From: Bacteroidales bacterium
Lineage (GTDB): Bacteria > Bacteroidota > Bacteroidia > Bacteroidales > Tenuifilaceae
Length of the DNA stretch: 64,000 bases
Direction: 5' to 3'
NCBI GenBank assembly: GCA_028708425.1
Contig: JAQVYY010000006.1
Span: 36,430 to 100,429 of the forward strand
Shown: positions 10,842 through 18,404 of the stretch, piece after piece
How the letters are laid out: each line of letters opens with the position of its first letter
Numbering within the stretch: the stretch's first letter is position 1
Position numbers and translations under genes: made by a program
Notes under the pieces: generated by a model
What the model was told of the DNA's origin: nothing
The model's database searches: none
Seen by the model: only the letters and a program-made list of their open reading frames with translations

Positions 10842-11090
10842 ACTATTGTCCGGTAAAAACAAAGTTAAACATTATAGATTCTTCGCTTCACTGCGTTTCG
10901 CTCTGAAACGTATGTTCGACAAAACCGTTGAAAATAGAAATGGCTTTGTCAATGACAAATGTTTAGTTTTTAGGGGAGGGCTTGGCTAGCGGCTTCGCCG
11001 CTAGCCAAGCCCTCCCCTCCCAAATACAACTCAACGCCCTGTCATTCCGACCGTAGGAAGGAATCTATAAATATTAACCGGACGCCAATG
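10842..11090 (+). mobile_element. MITE-like element, copy 1, with 10-bp target duplication
   Basis: A 249-bp non-coding element bounded by imperfect inverted ends (ACTATTGTCCGGT and, reversed, CATTGGCGTCCGGT) and flanked on both sides by the direct repeat ATATGGAAAC (10832-10841 and 11091-11100). In the centre is a long perfect hairpin whose arms read GGGGAGGGCTTGGCTAGCGG and its complement. Subterminal inverted motifs (TAGATTC...; ...GAATCTATA) add further pairing. It has no coding capacity, so it depends on a transposase elsewhere. Copies 2 and 3 are at 29129-29323 and from 63874. Confidence 0.8.
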
Positions 11091-11164
11091 ATATGGAAAC
11101 TACAAAGATAATAAAAAACACCTCATCCTCTTGCTAATAATAGGGTTTGTGCTAATTGTTGCAT

Positions 11165-11309
11165 AACCCCATTTATTTATTCAAATAATTGCTGTCTCCG
11201 ACAGCGACTAGGTTTCCCAACCCATTTTGTTACCCAAAATTGGGCTCGTCTATGTCGGGGTAACCCGCATTTGCATTTATCTTTAACAAATTTGATGAAT
11301 AATGCGGGC
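11165..11309 (+). repeat. 150-bp intergenic repeat family, copy B
   Basis: Full-length copy: left hairpin AATTATT-type, stem GCTGTC-TCC-GACAGC, middle stem CCCATTTTG...CAAAATTGGG and right stem CCCGCATT...AATGCGGG. It lies upstream of a small membrane protein gene. Confidence 0.88.
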
Positions 11310-11385
11310 AAAAAATAGCTGCTTGAACAAAACACAGCCATGCTGTGCTCATTTTTGTTAATTTTGTAGCTATTAAAAAAAATGA

Positions 11386-11508
11386 ATGAATCAGCAAAAC
11401 ACGATCTGGAATAATAACTTTATTTCGATCACAGCGGCCTTTTTGCTACTATTTTCATTCGTCGTGATAAGGTATTTCCATAAAGCAAAAGCGCTTGTTA
11501 CAAAATAA
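11386..11508 (+). CDS. Small single-span membrane protein (predicted)
   Basis: A 40-residue frame, ATG at 11386 and TAA at 11506, starting MNQQNTIWNNNFISI and holding one hydrophobic span (AAFLLLFSFVVI) followed by a basic tail (RYFHKAKALVTK), as in an inner-membrane anchor. A TAATTTTG box (TANNTTTG) at 11359-11366 is placed correctly as the -7 element of a Bacteroidetes promoter. The WbqC gene begins 10 bases after its stop. I recognise no family; the evidence is composition, promoter and spacing only. Confidence 0.4.
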   Translation: MNQQNTIWNNNFISITAAFLLLFSFVVIRYFHKAKALVTK

Positions 11509-11518
11509 CACATAAACT

Positions 11519-12133
11519 ATGGATGCATTAATCTGCACAGCATACTTACCCCCCATTAGCTTTTTTAGGCTTGCCAAGACACATAAAAGCATCCTGCTTG
11601 AGGCTCACGAAACCTACACGAAGCAAACCTACAGGAACCGTTGTGAGATAATGACTGGAAATGGGGTGCTCTCGCTAACTATTCCGGTTACAAAACCGCA
11701 GGGAAACAGAACGCTAACCAAAGATATTAGAATTGACAATTCGGTTAAGTGGGCAAAAGAGCATCAGCGGGCAATTGAATCGGCCTACCGCACATCCCCT
11801 TTTTATGAGTTTCTTTCGGATTATTTTACCCCATACTACGAAGAAAAATGGGATTTTCTATGGGACTACAACCTAAGCATTATTGAAACGGTTATCCATA
11901 TTCTTGACATAGATTTAACTATAAAAGAAACACAAAGTTATCAGAAAAATGTACTAGGAATGGCAGACTACAGAAATACGATTAGCCCCAAAAAAAAGGT
12001 TACATTAAACAGCATCAGCATTGAACTTCCCAAATACCATCAGGTTTTTGCCCATAGGTTTGGGTTTGCTCCCGATTTATCGATACTTGATTTGCTATGC
12101 AGCTGCGGAATGGAAAGCGTATTATATTTGTAA
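11519..12133 (+). CDS. WbqC-like family protein
   Basis: 204 residues of the WbqC family, whose members are often found in polysaccharide loci and are thought to act in sugar or glycine transfer, though the reaction is not settled. Diagnostic features are the N-terminal TAYLPPISFFRLAKTHKSILLEAHETYTKQTYRNRC-type region (here residues 7-43), the basic KWAKEHQRAIESAYRTSPFYEF segment at about 79-100, and a short C-terminal part ending in the LDLLCSCG region. Cytoplasmic. It follows the small membrane protein by 10 bases and converges with the UPF0316 gene. Confidence 0.85.
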   Translation: MDALICTAYLPPISFFRLAKTHKSILLEAHETYTKQTYRNRCEIMTGNGVLSLTIPVTKPQGNRTLTKDIRIDNSVKWAKEHQRAIESAYRTSPFYEFLSDYFTPYYEEKWDFLWDYNLSIIETVIHILDIDLTIKETQSYQKNVLGMADYRNTISPKKKVTLNSISIELPKYHQVFAHRFGFAPDLSILDLLCSCGMESVLYL

Positions 12134-12157
12134 AGAATTTAGCTGCAATAATCGTAA

Positions 12158-12748
12158 TTACTTTCCCTTACGCCACCTTTTAAATGGATTTAACCTACGA
12201 ATCGGCGATTTTTCGGGGAATATACCAGAATTAACCTTTCGTATATCCTCAATGGTGAAAAATGCTTTAGGGTTAAACTCCTCTATAAGGTTAATTACAT
12301 CCTGTAAAAACTTACGATTTACTATTGAGTAAACCAGATGTACTTCACCTGAACTCCCTTCCCCATCAACAACTGTTGCTCCGTAACCATGGCTATTCAA
12401 TTTTTTCACCAACTGTCTCACATCACGTTTGGCTATTACTCTGATTAAAATACTACCCATAGCCAAATATTCTTCCACCTTCATACCTACCCAGTTACCC
12501 GTAGCAAAACCAGCTGCATAGGCAAAGTAACAAGCGTAATTATCCAAATTCGACATGATTTTACCCATGGCGATTATCCATATCAACACCTCGAAGAAGC
12601 CTAGGATTGGAGCAAGAGCCCGCTGCCCTTTCGACACAAAAATAATACGCATGGTACCAATGGTAACATCAATTATTCGAGCCAAAAAGATGAAAAAAGG
12701 TAAAACTAGGTACAGGTAAATATTACTATCAAAAAAATCGCCAGTCAT
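12158..12748 (-). CDS. UPF0316 membrane protein (DUF5698/DUF2179)
   Basis: 196 residues. Three membrane segments at about residues 10-30, 43-62 and 68-88, including the family's ARIIDVTIGTMRIIFVSKG stretch, then a cytoplasmic DUF2179 domain (about 100-175) with the GYGATVVDGEG loop. DUF2179 domains are small ligand-binding-like modules; the family's role is unknown. The C-terminal tail is basic (RRLNPFKRWRKGK). Its end is 24 bases from the end of the WbqC gene on the opposite strand. Confidence 0.85.
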   Translation of the reverse strand: MTGDFFDSNIYLYLVLPFFIFLARIIDVTIGTMRIIFVSKGQRALAPILGFFEVLIWIIAMGKIMSNLDNYACYFAYAAGFATGNWVGMKVEEYLAMGSILIRVIAKRDVRQLVKKLNSHGYGATVVDGEGSSGEVHLVYSIVNRKFLQDVINLIEEFNPKAFFTIEDIRKVNSGIFPEKSPIRRLNPFKRWRKGK

Positions 12749-12830
12749 ATCGATATATTTATTAAGAGATTAATACATGGTACAAAGATACTCAACCTTG
12801 ATGAATAAGTAAACAGCTGGCTTATCTAAT

Positions 12831-12868
12831 CCTAACCCCAATTATTCGTTCGAATAATTGGGGTTAGG
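12831..12868. repeat. Short perfect palindrome related to the 150-bp repeat
   Basis: Arms CCTAACCCCAATTATTCG and exact complement around TT, 18-bp stem. It equals the outer-left hairpin of the 150-bp family with arms extended to GGGG. It lies between the UPF0316 gene start and the tRNA promoter. Confidence 0.85.
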
Positions 12869-12995
12869 ATAATGCTTCCCTGAACGCTATTGGTATAGAA
12901 AAGAAAAAAACAATTATTTATTGTTATAAACATCTGTTAATTAATGCTTTTTGGCGAAATCAGTAAAATAAAGAAAAAAAAACACCTCTCAATGC

Positions 12996-13026
12996 TTGTT
13001 ATAAAAAATAAAAAGCATTAGTTTTG
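12996..13026 (+). promoter_or_regulatory. Bacteroidetes-type promoter before the tRNA genes
   Basis: TTG at 12996-12998, 20 bases, then TAGTTTTG (TANNTTTG) at 13019-13026, matching the known Bacteroidetes primary sigma consensus. An inverted pair AATGCTT / AAGCATT spans the spacer. Transcription would begin near 13033. Confidence 0.7.
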
Positions 13027-13032
13027 CTGCGC

Positions 13033-13113
13033 TTTTGGTGATAATAAGCACTGGAATGGCAACCTAATAATCAATACATTAGGTAAGTTTAAGGACGTCA
13101 AAGTCCTTTTTTT
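13033..13113 (+). ncRNA. Possible ~80-nt small RNA or processed tRNA leader
   Basis: It runs from the predicted start of the 12996-13026 promoter to the hairpin AAGGAC-GTCAAA-GTCCTT followed by seven T (13091-13113), which looks like an intrinsic terminator. The RNA would be about 80 nt and non-coding. The alternative is that this is the 5' leader of the tRNA-Lys transcript and that the hairpin is read through or processed. No known RNA family was recognised. Confidence 0.4.
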
Positions 13114-13121
13114 AAGATACT

Positions 13122-13194
13122 GATTCAGTAGCTCAGTTGGTAGAGCACATCCCTTTTAAGGATGGGGTCCTGGGTTCGAGCCCCAGCTGGATCA
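13122..13194 (+). tRNA. tRNA-Lys (UUU), copy 1
   Basis: Acceptor stem GATTCAG / CTGGATC, D-arm with AGCTCAGTTGGTAGAGC, anticodon loop CTTTTAA in stem CATCC/GGATG giving anticodon TTT, T-arm with GGTTCGAGCC. CCA is not encoded. It is identical to the second copy 24 bases downstream. Confidence 0.96.
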
Positions 13195-13218
13195 CAAAAT
13201 TTTAGTTTTGTAAGTATT

Positions 13219-13291
13219 GATTCAGTAGCTCAGTTGGTAGAGCACATCCCTTTTAAGGATGGGGTCCTGGGTTCGAGCCCCAGCTGGATCA
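13219..13291 (+). tRNA. tRNA-Lys (UUU), copy 2
   Basis: Base-for-base repeat of the first tRNA-Lys, anticodon TTT, separated from it by a 24-base AT-rich spacer. It is followed directly by a terminator, so the two form one transcript. Confidence 0.96.
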
Positions 13292-13292
13292 C

Positions 13293-13326
13293 AAAAAAAG
13301 CAGCTTTTTAGGCTGCTTTTTTTGTG
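13293..13326 (+). terminator. Terminator after the tRNA-Lys pair
   Basis: AAAAAAAGCAGC / GCTGCTTTTTTT stem-loop; the flanking A and T runs make it usable in both directions, so it may also serve the SiaC operon ending at 13342. Confidence 0.88.
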
Positions 13327-13341
13327 CTTTATACAATCGTT

Positions 13342-13743
13342 TTATAATTCCGATTCGACACAGACATACGGAATTTGTAATCCGCTAAATTCAAATAGCT
13401 CTTCACCCGACTCCTTCATTTCCTCATCATCCTCTTCGTACTGCCATTCAACAAAAACGCTGCATCCAACACCTTTTAATTCATAAATTTTATGAAGTAT
13501 AGAAATCAAATACTTATATGTTGCGGAGTTAAAATACCTAAATAAAAAAACAATCTTCACATCCCTACGCTCCTCCTTAGCGATTAGTTCCTCTTTAAAA
13601 TCATCGAACCATGCCAGCACAGGTTCAAAAAATCTTGTTACATTCTCAGGATGACAAATACCTTTTATTGAGAAAACATTACTATTCGGATCTAGTATTA
13701 CTTCTGGGGAATCTTTACATGGTTCGATGTGCAATTTTTTCAT
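13342..13743 (-). CDS. SiaC-like (DUF1987) protein, third of three, altered motif
   Basis: 133 residues, related to the two upstream genes. SiaC proteins are small STAS-like phosphoproteins; in Pseudomonas, SiaC is phosphorylated on a Thr by SiaB, dephosphorylated by SiaA and binds the diguanylate cyclase SiaD. In the sister proteins the site reads FNTASSKM; here it reads FNSATYKY, so the presumed phospho-Thr is Ser and the following residues differ. It keeps the N-terminal VILDPNSNVFSIKG strand and an acidic loop (EEDDEEMKESGEE). It lies 23 bases after the second paralogue. Either a partner of changed regulation or a decaying copy. Confidence 0.8.
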   Translation of the reverse strand: MKKLHIEPCKDSPEVILDPNSNVFSIKGICHPENVTRFFEPVLAWFDDFKEELIAKEERRDVKIVFLFRYFNSATYKYLISILHKIYELKGVGCSVFVEWQYEEDDEEMKESGEELFEFSGLQIPYVCVESEL

Positions 13744-13766
13744 TTTTCAGATACTTATATGTCTAC

Positions 13767-14141
13767 TCATTTAGGAATAAATTCGAATGGGATATTTAGT
13801 AATTCCGAAAACTCCTCGCCCGCCTCTTCAAGCTCTAAGTCATACTGCGGAAACATCCACGTAACCTTAACCTGTTTGCCATCCCTATGCAAGTCCCGGA
13901 GTTTCGAGAGGATAATAACAAGCATTTTAGATGAAGCGGTGTTAAAATAGTCGAAATCAATTAAGAAATTAGTTTGCTCGTTGGGCTGTTCAATATACAA
14001 ATCGAACCACTCAATTACTGGGAAGAAAAACTTTTTCGCATCCTCGGGCAAACATTTACCTTGCAATACAAAAACGCCGTTACTCTTATCTAAAAGTATT
14101 TTTGGCGTAATCTCTGTTGCTTGAATGCAAAATACCTCCAT
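13767..14141 (-). CDS. SiaC-like (DUF1987) protein, second of three
   Basis: 124 residues with the core of the family: KILLDKSNGVFVLQGKCLPEDAKKFF at the N-terminus, the phospho-site region DYFNTASSKML near residues 64-74, and the LELEEAGEEFSELLNIPFEF tail. Presumed cytoplasmic regulator controlled by a SiaB-type kinase and SpoIIE-type phosphatase, neither of which is in the window. It starts 49 bases downstream of the first paralogue, in one operon. Confidence 0.85.
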   Translation of the reverse strand: MEVFCIQATEITPKILLDKSNGVFVLQGKCLPEDAKKFFFPVIEWFDLYIEQPNEQTNFLIDFDYFNTASSKMLVIILSKLRDLHRDGKQVKVTWMFPQYDLELEEAGEEFSELLNIPFEFIPK

Positions 14142-14190
14142 TAATGCACGGCGTTTTATGTGGGAACTTAAATAAAACGAAGAATTAACA

Positions 14191-14580
14191 TCACTCTAAA
14201 ATTTGCTGATAACTAATAAGTTTAAATGGAACTTCAACTATATCTGCATAATCCTCTCCTGCATCGTGCATATCCTCATCATCCTCTTGATAGTACCAAT
14301 CGACAACCACAGTAAAACCCTTATCGTGAATCTCTTTAAACAGCTCGAATACTTCCAGGATCATTTTAGATGAAGCCGTATTAAAATAATCCATCTTTAC
14401 TGTAAATTTGGTCTCCTTATTAGGTGTCTGTGCGTACTCTGCTACCCATTCGATTATTGGAAGATAAAATTCTTTTACATCCTCAGGCAATGACTTACCC
14501 GACATGGAAAACACTCCTGATTCCTTATCGAAGATAACATGCGGGGTTTCTTGGGTTCCCTTAATGTTAAGTGATTTCAT
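14191..14580 (-). CDS. SiaC-like (DUF1987) protein, first of three
   Basis: 129 residues, beginning MKSLNIKGTQETPHVIFDK and carrying DYFNTASSKMI near residues 67-77, the segment that holds the regulatory Thr in SiaC. The acidic loop QEDDEDMHDAGEDYADI precedes the last strand. It is the promoter-proximal gene of a three-gene tandem array; the upstream gap holds a copy of the 150-bp repeat. Sequence divergence among the three is large enough that the duplication is not recent. Confidence 0.85.
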   Translation of the reverse strand: MKSLNIKGTQETPHVIFDKESGVFSMSGKSLPEDVKEFYLPIIEWVAEYAQTPNKETKFTVKMDYFNTASSKMILEVFELFKEIHDKGFTVVVDWYYQEDDEDMHDAGEDYADIVEVPFKLISYQQILE

Positions 14581-14663
14581 TTGAAATTAATTTAATTTAA
14601 AAAATCTATTCATCTTTAACAAATTTAGGTAAAAAGAAGTACAAAAACAACACCGAATGAAAT

Positions 14664-14807
14664 AACCCCAATTATTTATTCGAATAATTACTGTCTCCGA
14701 CAGTGACTAGGTCTCACAACCATTTTTGTGTAACAAATTTGGGCTCGACTAGTTCGGGGCAACCCGCATTTGCACTCATCTTTACTAAATCTGATGAATA
14801 ATGCGAG
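14664..14807 (+). repeat. 150-bp intergenic repeat family, copy D
   Basis: Full-length copy. Here the small stem reads ACTGTC-TCC-GACAGT, a compensated change from GCTGTC...GACAGC in copy B. It occupies most of the gap between the coiled-coil gene and the SiaC operon. Confidence 0.88.
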
Positions 14808-14841
14808 ATAAATGGACAAATAAATTTCGATAAAAATACGG

Positions 14842-16935
14842 TTAGTTAACCTCGTTATTGTAGTGCCAAGCAGACACTATCTCTCCGTTCTTAAAATGAT
14901 AAACCGAACCATTCTCGTGCTCAACAAGAGTATAAAAAGTTATTACCCCATTTCGATTAAACACAGTACGGGTTAACACTATTTTATTAAGCTGAATTTT
15001 CTCAACCGTCCGCTCGCTAGAATATTTTTCAGCAACATCCTCCACAGGAAGAGGATTGCCCCTATCTATACTTAGGCTGGCTAGTGTACGCCGCTTAAGT
15101 TCCTCAGCCTGTTTATCAATTTGAGCCTGTTTTTTTAACTGCGCCTCAAGCAGCTGTTGCCTAATCTTTTCCTCCTGCCTAAGAATACGCTCGGTTTCCT
15201 GCCTAACTCTTTCCTCTTCAGCAAGGCGAATTTGCTCCTTTGCTTTAGCTTCAGCCATAGCACGGGCTTCGGCTGCCACACGTTTCCTCTCAGCTTCGGC
15301 CAGTCGGGCCTGCTCGGCTGCCTTACGCTCAGCCTCCTCCTGAAGCCTACGCTGCTCAGCCAGCTTAGCCTGCTCGGCTTGCCTTTGCATTTCCTCCTGT
15401 TGCTGCTGTAGTCGGGCTTGCTCCTCCTGCTGACGAATGCGTTCAGCCTCCTGCCTAAACCTTTCCTGCTCGGCAAGGCGTGCCTCCTCCTCGGCTTTTT
15501 GTCTTGCCTCTTGGGCCAAACGCTGCCTTTCTGCCTCACGGCGTTGCTCCTGCTCTCGCTCTATTCGCGCCTGCTCCTTGGCTTCGGCTTCGGCTAAAGC
15601 ACGGGCTTCGGCTGCCTTACGCTTCCTCTCAGCTTCGGCCAGCCGGGCCTGCTCGGCGGCCTTACGCTCGGCCTCCTCCTGAAGCCTACGTTCCTCGGCC
15701 TGCTTAGCCAGTTCTGCTTGTCTTCTCTCCTCCTCCTGCTGGCGCATAAGCCTGGCTTGCTCCTCCTGCTGACGAATGCGTTCAGCCTCCTGCCTAACCC
15801 TTTCCTGCTCGGCAAGGCGTGCCTCCTCCTCGGCTTTCTCCCTTGCCTCTTGGGCCAAACGCTGGCGTTCTGCCTCACGGCGTTGCTCCTGCTCTCGCTC
15901 TATTCGCGCCTGCTCCTTGGCTTCGGCTTCGGCTAAAGCACGGGCTTCGGCTGCCTTACGCTTCCTCTCAGCTTCGGCCAGCCGGGCCTGCTCAGCGGCC
16001 TTACGCTCGGCCTCCTCCTGAAGCCTACGTTCCTCGGCCTGCTTAGCCAGTTCTGCTTGTCTTCTCTCCTCCTCCTGCTGGCGCATAAGCCTGGCTTGCT
16101 CCTCCTGCTGACGAATGCGCTCAGCCTCCTGCCTAACCCTTTCCTGCTCGGCCAGGCGTGCTTCTTCCTCGGCTTTCTCCCTTGCCTCTTGGGCCAAACG
16201 CTGGCGTTCTGCCTCACGGCGTTGCTCCTGCTCTCGCTCTATTCGCGCCTGCTCCTTGGCTTCGGCTTCGGCTAAAGCACGGGCTTCGGCAGCCTTACGC
16301 TTCCTCTCAGCTTCGGCCAGCCGGGCCTGCTCGGCAGCCTTACGCTCAGCCTCTTCCTTAAGCCTACGTTCCTCTGCCTGTTTAGCAATCCTCTCTTTTT
16401 CTGCATCAATAGAAGCTTGTTTTTCTTGCTGAGCATGTGTCCTCTCTTCGGCTGCTAAATCACGCCTGAAGCTTGCCGAATAATCTGTATCATATCCAAA
16501 ATCACCTTTTCGTTTATCGAATCTAATTTTTGCAACAGGATTATTGTAAATTTTAAGGGCACTCGCAGCTGTTTGCGGTTCGAGCTCCACCTCAAAATCA
16601 ATTACTTGCCTTACATCTTTATATTCTAATGGAACAGCTGTACTAATACTGATTTTTTTTGAAACATATCCGCTCTTCTCAAAAGATAGAATATAATCGG
16701 AATCGAATTTAAGTGATAAATCGAAGCGCCCGCCACGACTAAGCGGCTGCCTTGATTCCTCTACCCCATCTTTTATTATAACGATTGTGGCATCAGCGGC
16801 ATTGGACCTCCTAGCCAAAAGACGTCCAAAAACATCAAGCCCACTTTGAGCATAAACAGCTGTGGATAGTAGGCAAAACTGAGCAACTAAAAAGGTAATT
16901 ATAACAATTATGTTAGATTTTGTATAAAACTTCAC
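14842..16935 (-). CDS. Secreted TolA-like protein with a long repeated helix
   Basis: 697 residues. A signal peptide (MKFYTKS then a hydrophobic core to AQSG near residue 30) is followed by a beta-rich domain resembling carboxypeptidase-regulatory or PEGA modules (about 31-120), then an uninterrupted helix rich in Ala, Glu, Arg, Lys and Gln (about 165-620), and a small C-terminal domain (about 625-697). The helix is built from three near-identical 113-residue blocks and a fourth shorter, diverged one. It probably spans the periplasm as a single long helix in the manner of TolA or IgA-binding repeats. Function unknown. No terminator was found; a 150-bp repeat lies just downstream. Confidence 0.8.
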   Translation of the reverse strand: MKFYTKSNIIVIITFLVAQFCLLSTAVYAQSGLDVFGRLLARRSNAADATIVIIKDGVEESRQPLSRGGRFDLSLKFDSDYILSFEKSGYVSKKISISTAVPLEYKDVRQVIDFEVELEPQTAASALKIYNNPVAKIRFDKRKGDFGYDTDYSASFRRDLAAEERTHAQQEKQASIDAEKERIAKQAEERRLKEEAERKAAEQARLAEAERKRKAAEARALAEAEAKEQARIEREQEQRREAERQRLAQEAREKAEEEARLAEQERVRQEAERIRQQEEQARLMRQQEEERRQAELAKQAEERRLQEEAERKAAEQARLAEAERKRKAAEARALAEAEAKEQARIEREQEQRREAERQRLAQEAREKAEEEARLAEQERVRQEAERIRQQEEQARLMRQQEEERRQAELAKQAEERRLQEEAERKAAEQARLAEAERKRKAAEARALAEAEAKEQARIEREQEQRREAERQRLAQEARQKAEEEARLAEQERFRQEAERIRQQEEQARLQQQQEEMQRQAEQAKLAEQRRLQEEAERKAAEQARLAEAERKRVAAEARAMAEAKAKEQIRLAEEERVRQETERILRQEEKIRQQLLEAQLKKQAQIDKQAEELKRRTLASLSIDRGNPLPVEDVAEKYSSERTVEKIQLNKIVLTRTVFNRNGVITFYTLVEHENGSVYHFKNGEIVSAWHYNNEVN
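15364..16380 (-). repeat. Three tandem 339-bp repeats inside the coiled-coil gene
   Basis: Three head-to-tail units of 339 bp (113 codons), nearly identical in DNA and not only in protein, followed by a shorter diverged unit to about 15100. Unit boundaries are approximate. Near-identity implies recent duplication or ongoing gene conversion. Confidence 0.85.
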
Positions 16936-17150
16936 GCTAATACAATATTAAGTGTTTTAGATACTTACTATAAAATATAGGATGCACATAAAATAATTAT
17001 AGTCTCAATCGTTTTAAAGAATCGATACCAAATGCCCTTGATAAAAATTAAACCCTAAGGATTAAACGGCTTTTTCGATTCAAAGTTCCCATAAAGGCAA
17101 AATACCGTTCAATTACCTTACTAGGTAAGCAAAACTAGCTCCATCAATTA

Positions 17151-17180
17151 ACCCCAATTATTCGAACGAATAATTGGGGT
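17151..17180. repeat. Short perfect palindrome related to the 150-bp repeat
   Basis: Arms ACCCCAATTATTCG and exact complement around AA. Same type as 12831-12868. The rest of the 16936-17359 gap shows only AT-rich DNA and the ftsY terminator. Confidence 0.82.
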
Positions 17181-17305
17181 CAATAAGAATATTACTTTTC
17201 GATGGATATAATAAAAATATATGTAACGATAAATATTCATACCGAAAGCAAGCTAGATTTTTCATACACTACAGTTCTGAAACTAAAAAGTTGTTTCAAA
17301 ACTAT

Positions 17306-17334
17306 AAAAAAAGGGCAATAAAATTACCCTTTTT
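17306..17334 (-). terminator. Terminator of ftsY
   Basis: On the minus strand: AAAAAGGGTAA, loop, TTGCCC then seven T. It lies 26 bases beyond the ftsY stop. Confidence 0.8.
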
Positions 17335-17359
17335 AACATAATTAATCAGTATACCCGTA

Positions 17360-18310
17360 CTACGAGAATAACGACTCGACAAAGGCGAACCTATCAAACA
17401 CCTGTAAATCGGTTACCTTTTCGCCTACACCAATATATTTTACGGGGATTTTAAACTGGTCAGATATTCCAATAACCACCCCCCCCTTTGCTGTTCCATC
17501 GAGCTTTGTTAATGCTAATGCAGACACCTCGGTCGCTTTGGTAAACTGTTTGGCCTGCTCAAAGGCATTTTGCCCAGTACTACCATCGAGCACCAGCAAA
17601 ACCTCGTGGGGTGCATCGGGAATAACCTTTTGCATAACCCTTTTTATTTTGGTTAACTCGTTCATCAGGTTAATTTTATTGTGTAGCCTACCCGCTGTAT
17701 CGATAAGTACCACATCGGCACCATTGACTTTGGCTGAAGAAAGGGTATCGAAAGCAACCGAAGCGGGATCGGATCCCATGGCTTGCTTTACAATGGGTAC
17801 ATCAACCCTATCGGCCCAAATAACAAGCTGTTCAACAGCAGCAGCCCTAAATGTATCGGCTGCACCCAGATATACCTTTTTTCCTTGGCTTTTAAAGAGG
17901 TGAGCTAACTTTCCGATAGTTGTAGTTTTCCCTACACCGTTAACCCCAACTACCATAATAACATAGGGATTCTCATCAGAAGTTTTTATTGAAGTATCAA
18001 CATCACCCGATTTGTTTTGCGCAAGGAGTTCAGCAATCTCGGTTTTTAGGATCTGGTTAAGCTCGCTGGTATTCATATATTTATCGCGAGCGGCTCTATC
18101 CTGAATTCGCTCAATAATCCGCAAAGTTGTATCAACCCCCACATCGGACGTGATGAGCACCTCTTCTAAATTATCGAGCACATCATCGTCGATAGTTGAT
18201 TTTCCTATGACAATACGAGATAGCTTTGAGAAGAGATTTTCCTTGGTTTTTTGCAACCCCTTATCGAGAGCGTCTTTTTTACCCCCCGAAAAGCGTCCGA
18301 ATACACCCAT
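17360..18310 (-). CDS. ftsY: Signal recognition particle receptor FtsY
   Basis: 316 residues, the NG core without the long acidic A domain of enterobacterial FtsY, as is usual in Bacteroidetes. GTPase that docks the SRP-ribosome complex at the membrane. G1 loop GVNGVGKTTTIGKL at about residues 121-134, G3 DTAGR at about 204-208, TKLDGTAKGG at about 270-279. It is the last gene of the rpmB-rpmG-DUF4295-ftsY block; a hairpin before it suggests reduced or separate expression. Confidence 0.96.
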   Translation of the reverse strand: MGVFGRFSGGKKDALDKGLQKTKENLFSKLSRIVIGKSTIDDDVLDNLEEVLITSDVGVDTTLRIIERIQDRAARDKYMNTSELNQILKTEIAELLAQNKSGDVDTSIKTSDENPYVIMVVGVNGVGKTTTIGKLAHLFKSQGKKVYLGAADTFRAAAVEQLVIWADRVDVPIVKQAMGSDPASVAFDTLSSAKVNGADVVLIDTAGRLHNKINLMNELTKIKRVMQKVIPDAPHEVLLVLDGSTGQNAFEQAKQFTKATEVSALALTKLDGTAKGGVVIGISDQFKIPVKYIGVGEKVTDLQVFDRFAFVESLFS

Positions 18311-18346
18311 AGCAATAAAGCGTTTAATGATTTGTGTAAAAATAGC

Positions 18347-18377
18347 AAAAGCTTCCCAAGTATTTAGGAAGCTTTTT
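18347..18377 (-). terminator. Hairpin between the DUF4295 gene and ftsY
   Basis: Stem AAAAGCTTCC / GGAAGCTTTT with a 10-base loop; four to five T on either strand. It may partly stop transcription of the ribosomal genes before ftsY. Confidence 0.6.
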
Positions 18378-18404
18378 AAACTATATTAAATTTTGATGAA
18401 GAAA

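Noticed and set aside
10974-11024. Central hairpin of the MITE-like element as a plain gene terminator
   Set aside because: It is inside a repeated, duplicated-target element and not next to a gene end, though it may still stop transcription.
13259-13486. Frame starting in the second tRNA-Lys
   Set aside because: It runs through the tRNA 3' half, a terminator and the opposite strand of a SiaC-like gene.
15135-16432. Several long frames on both strands in the coiled-coil gene
   Set aside because: They are by-products of the GC-biased, repeated codons of the real gene; they recur with the same 339-bp period and lack starts or family likeness.
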